NCBI GenBank assembly: GCA_026392555.1
Contig: JAPLBW010000062.1
Location: 1 to 7,533, forward strand
DNA: 7,533 nucleotides
Reading direction: 5' to 3'
DNA from: Actinomycetota bacterium
GTDB taxonomy: Bacteria; Actinomycetota; Actinomycetes; UBA12327
Part shown: positions 5,322-7,533 of the stretch, in pieces
How positions within the stretch are numbered: position 1 is the first letter of the stretch
Layout of the letters: the number at the start of each line of letters is the position of its first letter
Notes under the pieces: model-generated
Told to the model about the DNA's origin: nothing
Databases searched by the model: none
What the model saw: the letters and a program-made list of their open reading frames with translations, nothing else
Made by a program: the position numbers and the translations under genes

Positions 5322-5954
5322 CTAGGCATCATGGAGACCATTGATGTTCCGGTAGCGTTGAGCACTGTGGCTACGGAATCTGCGGCGGAGCGGACGGCAC
5401 GCTTTGAGCGAGATGCCATGCCCCTTTTGGACCAGTTGTATAGCGCGGCTATGCGGTTGACGCACAATCCCCAAGACGCGGAGGACCTCGTCCAAGACAC
5501 TTTTGCCAAGGCCTACGCATCGTTTCACCAGTACCAAGATGGAACCAACCTCAAGGCGTGGATGTATCGCATCTTGACCAATACGTTTATTAACTTGTAT
5601 CGCAAGAAGCAGCGCGAGCCGTTGCAGTCGGATGCCGATGGTGTCGAGGACTGGCAGTTAGTGCGCGCAGAGGCACACACCTCACGCGGTCTACGAAGCG
5701 CCGAAACCGAGGCTCTGGATCATCTGCCCGATGCGGATGTGAAAAAGGCGCTACAGGAATTACCATCGGATTTTCGCATGGCGGTGTACTTAGCTGATGT
5801 GGAAGGTTTTGCCTACAAGGAGATCGCAGAGATCATGGATACACCGATTGGAACCGTGATGTCACGACTTAATCGAGGCCGGTCAATGTTGCGCACGCTA
5901 TTGCAGGACTACGCGCGCGAGCGTGGCCTCATCCCGGCAGGAGATGCGTCATGA
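5313..5954 (+). CDS. sigR: ECF RNA polymerase sigma factor, SigR/SigH type (oxidative and thiol stress)
   Basis: This sigma factor directs RNA polymerase to thioredoxin, thiol and protein quality-control genes when the paired anti-sigma factor is oxidised. From the GTG it has 213 residues. Region 2 spans about 34-100 (DAMPLLDQLYSAAMRLT, then NPQDAEDLVQDTFAKAY and LKAWMYRILTNTFINLYRKK). Region 4 spans about 142-197 (ALQELPSDFRMAVYLADVEG, EIAEIMDTPIGTVMSRLNRG). The NTFINLYRKKQREP and DVEGFAYKEIAEIM stretches are characteristic of the SigR/SigH group. Two starts are possible. GTG 5313 has AAAGG 7 bases upstream and would serve read-through mRNA from the SRAP gene. ATG 5331, six codons later, has no ribosome binding site but lies where a transcript from the self-type promoter would begin. 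The gene ends in an ATGA overlap with rsrA. sigH would be the mycobacterial name. Confidence 0.93.
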   Translation: MGVLGIMETIDVPVALSTVATESAAERTARFERDAMPLLDQLYSAAMRLTHNPQDAEDLVQDTFAKAYASFHQYQDGTNLKAWMYRILTNTFINLYRKKQREPLQSDADGVEDWQLVRAEAHTSRGLRSAETEALDHLPDADVKKALQELPSDFRMAVYLADVEGFAYKEIAEIMDTPIGTVMSRLNRGRSMLRTLLQDYARERGLIPAGDAS

Positions 5955-6208
5955 CCGAGCAGGTTTTTGAATGTACCGAAGTCATTGCGCGCGTCTATGA
6001 GTTCATTGACGGCGAAGCAGACCCACAAACGTGCGCAGCGATTCGTGCTCACCTAGAGCTGTGTGAGTCATGTGTGGACACGATCGGCGAAGGCCAATCG
6101 GTGAAGGCGCTGGTTGCCCGCGCCTGCGGGTGTGAGTCAGCCCCGGATGAATTGCGTCAACGGGTGTCAATGACCATTACGTCGGTCACCATTGAAGAGC
6201 AGGAATAG
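5951..6208 (+). CDS. rsrA: Zinc-binding redox-sensing anti-sigma factor, RsrA/RshA type
   Basis: RsrA binds and silences its sigma factor in the reduced state and lets go when disulphide stress oxidises its cysteines and expels zinc. The 85-residue protein carries the ZAS motif H34-x3-C38-x2-C41 (HLELCESC). C8 lies 26 residues before H34, matching the spacing of C11 and H37 in Streptomyces RsrA, so C8, H34, C38 and C41 are the likely zinc or redox set. Further cysteines are C28, C59 and C61 (RACGCESAP). No membrane segment is present, as expected for a cytoplasmic redox-sensing anti-sigma factor. The ATG shares four bases (ATGA) with the sigma stop and has AGGAG 7 bases upstream, so both proteins should be made in step. 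The stop is only 7 bases from the stop of the convergent bL37 gene. Confidence 0.93.
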   Translation: MTEQVFECTEVIARVYEFIDGEADPQTCAAIRAHLELCESCVDTIGEGQSVKALVARACGCESAPDELRQRVSMTITSVTIEEQE

Positions 6209-6215
6209 CGCTGAA

Positions 6216-6290
6216 TTAAGCGTTGGGCTTCTTGCCGTGGTTGGCGCCATTCTTCTTACGTGAACGACGCTTGCGGGCGCGCTTGCTCAT
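6216..6290 (-). CDS. 24-residue ribosomal protein bL37 (actinobacterial large-subunit protein)
   Basis: This 24-codon frame encodes an extremely basic peptide ending KKNGANHGKKPNA after an Arg/Lys-rich start (MSKRARKRRSRK). It matches the actinobacterial bL37 protein seen in mycobacterial 50S structures, whose tail reads ANHGKRPN(A/T). About half of its residues are Lys or Arg, as expected for a peptide buried in rRNA. The start is supported by GGAG (6297-6300), 6 bases upstream of the ATG on the minus strand. It converges on rsrA with a 7-base gap, leaving no space for separate terminators. It can easily be missed because of its size. The neighbouring sigma/anti-sigma genes are, to my knowledge, also near this gene in other actinobacteria. 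Confidence 0.9.
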   Translation of the reverse strand: MSKRARKRRSRKKNGANHGKKPNA

Positions 6291-6323
6291 AACAGACTCC
6301 AAAAGGCTCAGATAGTGAACCAA

Positions 6324-6329
6324 ACCTTA
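6324..6329 (-). promoter_or_regulatory. Candidate -10 box (TAAGGT) for bL37
   Basis: On the minus strand TAAGGT fits TAnnnT and would start a transcript near 6317, giving a leader of about 26 bases with the GGAG ribosome binding site. No clear -35 is seen. The alternative is read-through from the gene upstream, which ends 76 bases before bL37 with no strong terminator between. Confidence 0.3.
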
Positions 6330-6366
6330 GCGGTGAGTACCCGCGTGCCTTGGCGGTGGGTCTGGT

Positions 6367-7533
6367 CTAGCCGCTGATTCGGCGATTAAGCGCGTCAAGC
6401 ACAGATCGCGCCACCGCGTCGGCTTCGTCGCCGCGGATTAACGCTGAACCGGTGAGATCTTGTTCCCCCACGCGCGGGGTCATGATCGACACCACGGTCA
6501 GCACAATGGATTTTGATCCGCTGGGGATGATCGTGACGGATTCGATCGTGGCTTGTTGGCCAAGGAGTTCGCTGACTGCTGCAAGCGTTGCTTGAGCAAC
6601 CAGGCGTGGCCGGTGCGAAATATTGGCTGGTCCTGTGAGCTGGCCTTCAAAAATATGGCCATTGGCGGTCAGGGCAACGCCGACTTCGGCCTCATCCCCG
6701 CTGGTGCGCACGGTGATAGCGCTGATGGTGGGGCGTTGGGTGTTGTCCGCACGCACAGTCTGGGTGGCTTCATCGGCGACTTCGACGCGTTCTGGAACCG
6801 CCATAACGCGTGCGGTGGCATCGGCGTTGTAGCTGCTATTGCCGGAATTGCGTGCATCGGGAACGACAGACAAGCCAACGGGTTCGCGCAGGTCAAACTC
6901 CACGACATCGGCGGTGAGGTCTGGCTGGGTTTCCGTTTCGATCTCGATGCGGTCGTGTTGACCTGACGGCTGCTGGGGTGGTGTGGGGGCAAGATCGGCG
7001 TCTTCGAGCTGAACCACACTGACGATGCGGTGATCAATGTCAAGGTCAAACTGCGCCATGGCAAGGGATTGAACGTCGCGCACGATTTGCTTGGGAGCCT
7101 TACCGCTCATGGCCAAAATGTGGATTTCGGTGGGTTCGCTCTTGCCGTTGGTCACAACGCTGGCAGCGCGAATGCCTTGAATCTGCCGCAAGGCGGCTTC
7201 AAGGTCAGGGCGCAAACGCAGGGTGGTCACTTCAGCTCCTTGGGGGGAAGTCGCCAGGAGTGGCGTCATTCCTTGAGAAAAATCTTCCGTCACAACCGTA
7301 AGCCCCGCAACGAGCATGCGTGGGCGGCGCGCCGGTTGCAGGGTGCTCTCAATGCGTGGTTCACCAATGGAGACTGGGCTGGCCGGCGATGTTTCTACCT
7401 GCTTTGAGGGGGATGGTTGCGCCGAGTCGATGGCGGCGAGCAGACCGGGCAGGGTGTGGGCGAGAAATTCGCTGTCGCTGATGTCTGACGCGCGCAATCC
7501 AAGTAGCCCCCTGATCAGGAGGGCGTAGGCCTC
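6367..7533 (-). CDS. Conserved-looking protein of unknown function, 5' end beyond the window
   Basis: The frame stays open to the window edge, so the true start lies outside; the TTG at 7497 is only an internal start-like codon. The visible 388 residues begin EAYALLIRGLLGLRAS. The first part (about 13-70) is helical then Pro/Ser-rich linker. A first folded segment at about 71-178 contains QIQGIRAASVV, EIHILAMSGKAPKQIVRDVQSL (to 157) and IDHRIVSVVQLE. A long acidic, low-complexity linker (about 179-262) follows, then a second folded segment at about 266-388 with ALTANGHIFEGQLTGP, RPRLVAQATLAAVSELL and GSALIRGDEADAVARSVLDALNRR. The alternating strand-helix pattern suggests two small alpha/beta domains. 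There is no membrane segment or signal peptide in the visible part. I have seen this type of sequence in actinobacterial hypothetical proteins but cannot assign a role. It precedes bL37 on the same strand by 76 bases. Confidence 0.8.
   Translation of the reverse strand, partial: EAYALLIRGLLGLRASDISDSEFLAHTLPGLLAAIDSAQPSPSKQVETSPASPVSIGEPRIESTLQPARRPRMLVAGLTVVTEDFSQGMTPLLATSPQGAEVTTLRLRPDLEAALRQIQGIRAASVVTNGKSEPTEIHILAMSGKAPKQIVRDVQSLAMAQFDLDIDHRIVSVVQLEDADLAPTPPQQPSGQHDRIEIETETQPDLTADVVEFDLREPVGLSVVPDARNSGNSSYNADATARVMAVPERVEVADEATQTVRADNTQRPTISAITVRTSGDEAEVGVALTANGHIFEGQLTGPANISHRPRLVAQATLAAVSELLGQQATIESVTIIPSGSKSIVLTVVSIMTPRVGEQDLTGSALIRGDEADAVARSVLDALNRRISG

Noticed and set aside
6205..6224. 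Small inverted repeat (AGCGCT, loop GAATTA, AGCGTT) between rsrA and bL37, a possible two-way terminator.
   Set aside because: The stem is six pairs including a G-U, it overlaps the bL37 stop, and no T-run follows on either strand.
6553..6966. Plus-strand frame of 137 codons opposite the right-hand gene.
   Set aside because: It is antisense to a frame that is longer, runs to the window edge and shows domain-like motifs; no start signal supports it.

Overview
The window looks like chromosome from a mid-GC actinobacterium. Three things point there: a SigR/SigH-type sigma factor followed by a zinc-binding RsrA-type anti-sigma factor, a 24-residue bL37 ribosomal protein gene, and an aroA-rsgA-hisN cluster of actinobacterial type. 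By eye most genes are in the high 50s to low 60s percent GC, and several starts look leaderless, which is also common in this phylum. The species cannot be fixed from the sequence.

Layout. 1-91: a short stretch with no certain gene and a candidate -10 box. 92-862 (+): an unrecognised multi-pass membrane protein whose 3' end overlaps that of hisN. 806-3918 (-): a tight operon read aroA (EPSP synthase), rsgA (ribosome-assembly GTPase), hisN (histidinol-phosphatase), joined by a TAATG overlap and a 9-base gap. 3919-4104: a divergent intergenic region with a perfect 7+1+7 inverted repeat. 4105-4518 (+): an orphan two-helix membrane protein with lower GC. 4568-5302 (+): an SRAP (HMCES/YedK-like) abasic-site protein. 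5313-5954 and 5951-6208 (+): sigma factor and anti-sigma factor overlapping as ATGA. 6216-6290 (-): the tiny bL37 gene, convergent with rsrA. 6367-7533 (-): a conserved-looking protein of unknown function, cut off at its 5' end by the window edge.

How the genes fit together. aroA and hisN act in aromatic amino acid and histidine synthesis, while rsgA matures the 30S subunit. The right half is a thiol/oxidative-stress switch: RsrA should hold the sigma factor until its zinc site is oxidised. A GGAAT-N18-GTT sequence, the promoter type read by SigR/SigH itself, lies across the SRAP stop codon just before the sigma gene, so autoregulation is likely. It is placed so that the induced transcript could begin at a second, in-frame ATG and be leaderless.

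I see no mobile element, CRISPR array, tRNA or rRNA, and no clearly new multi-gene system. The most notable points are the autoregulatory promoter with two possible sigma starts, a recurring AGGCTGA box just upstream of three starts, the operator-like inverted repeat upstream of aroA, the orphan membrane gene, and the two genes of unknown function.
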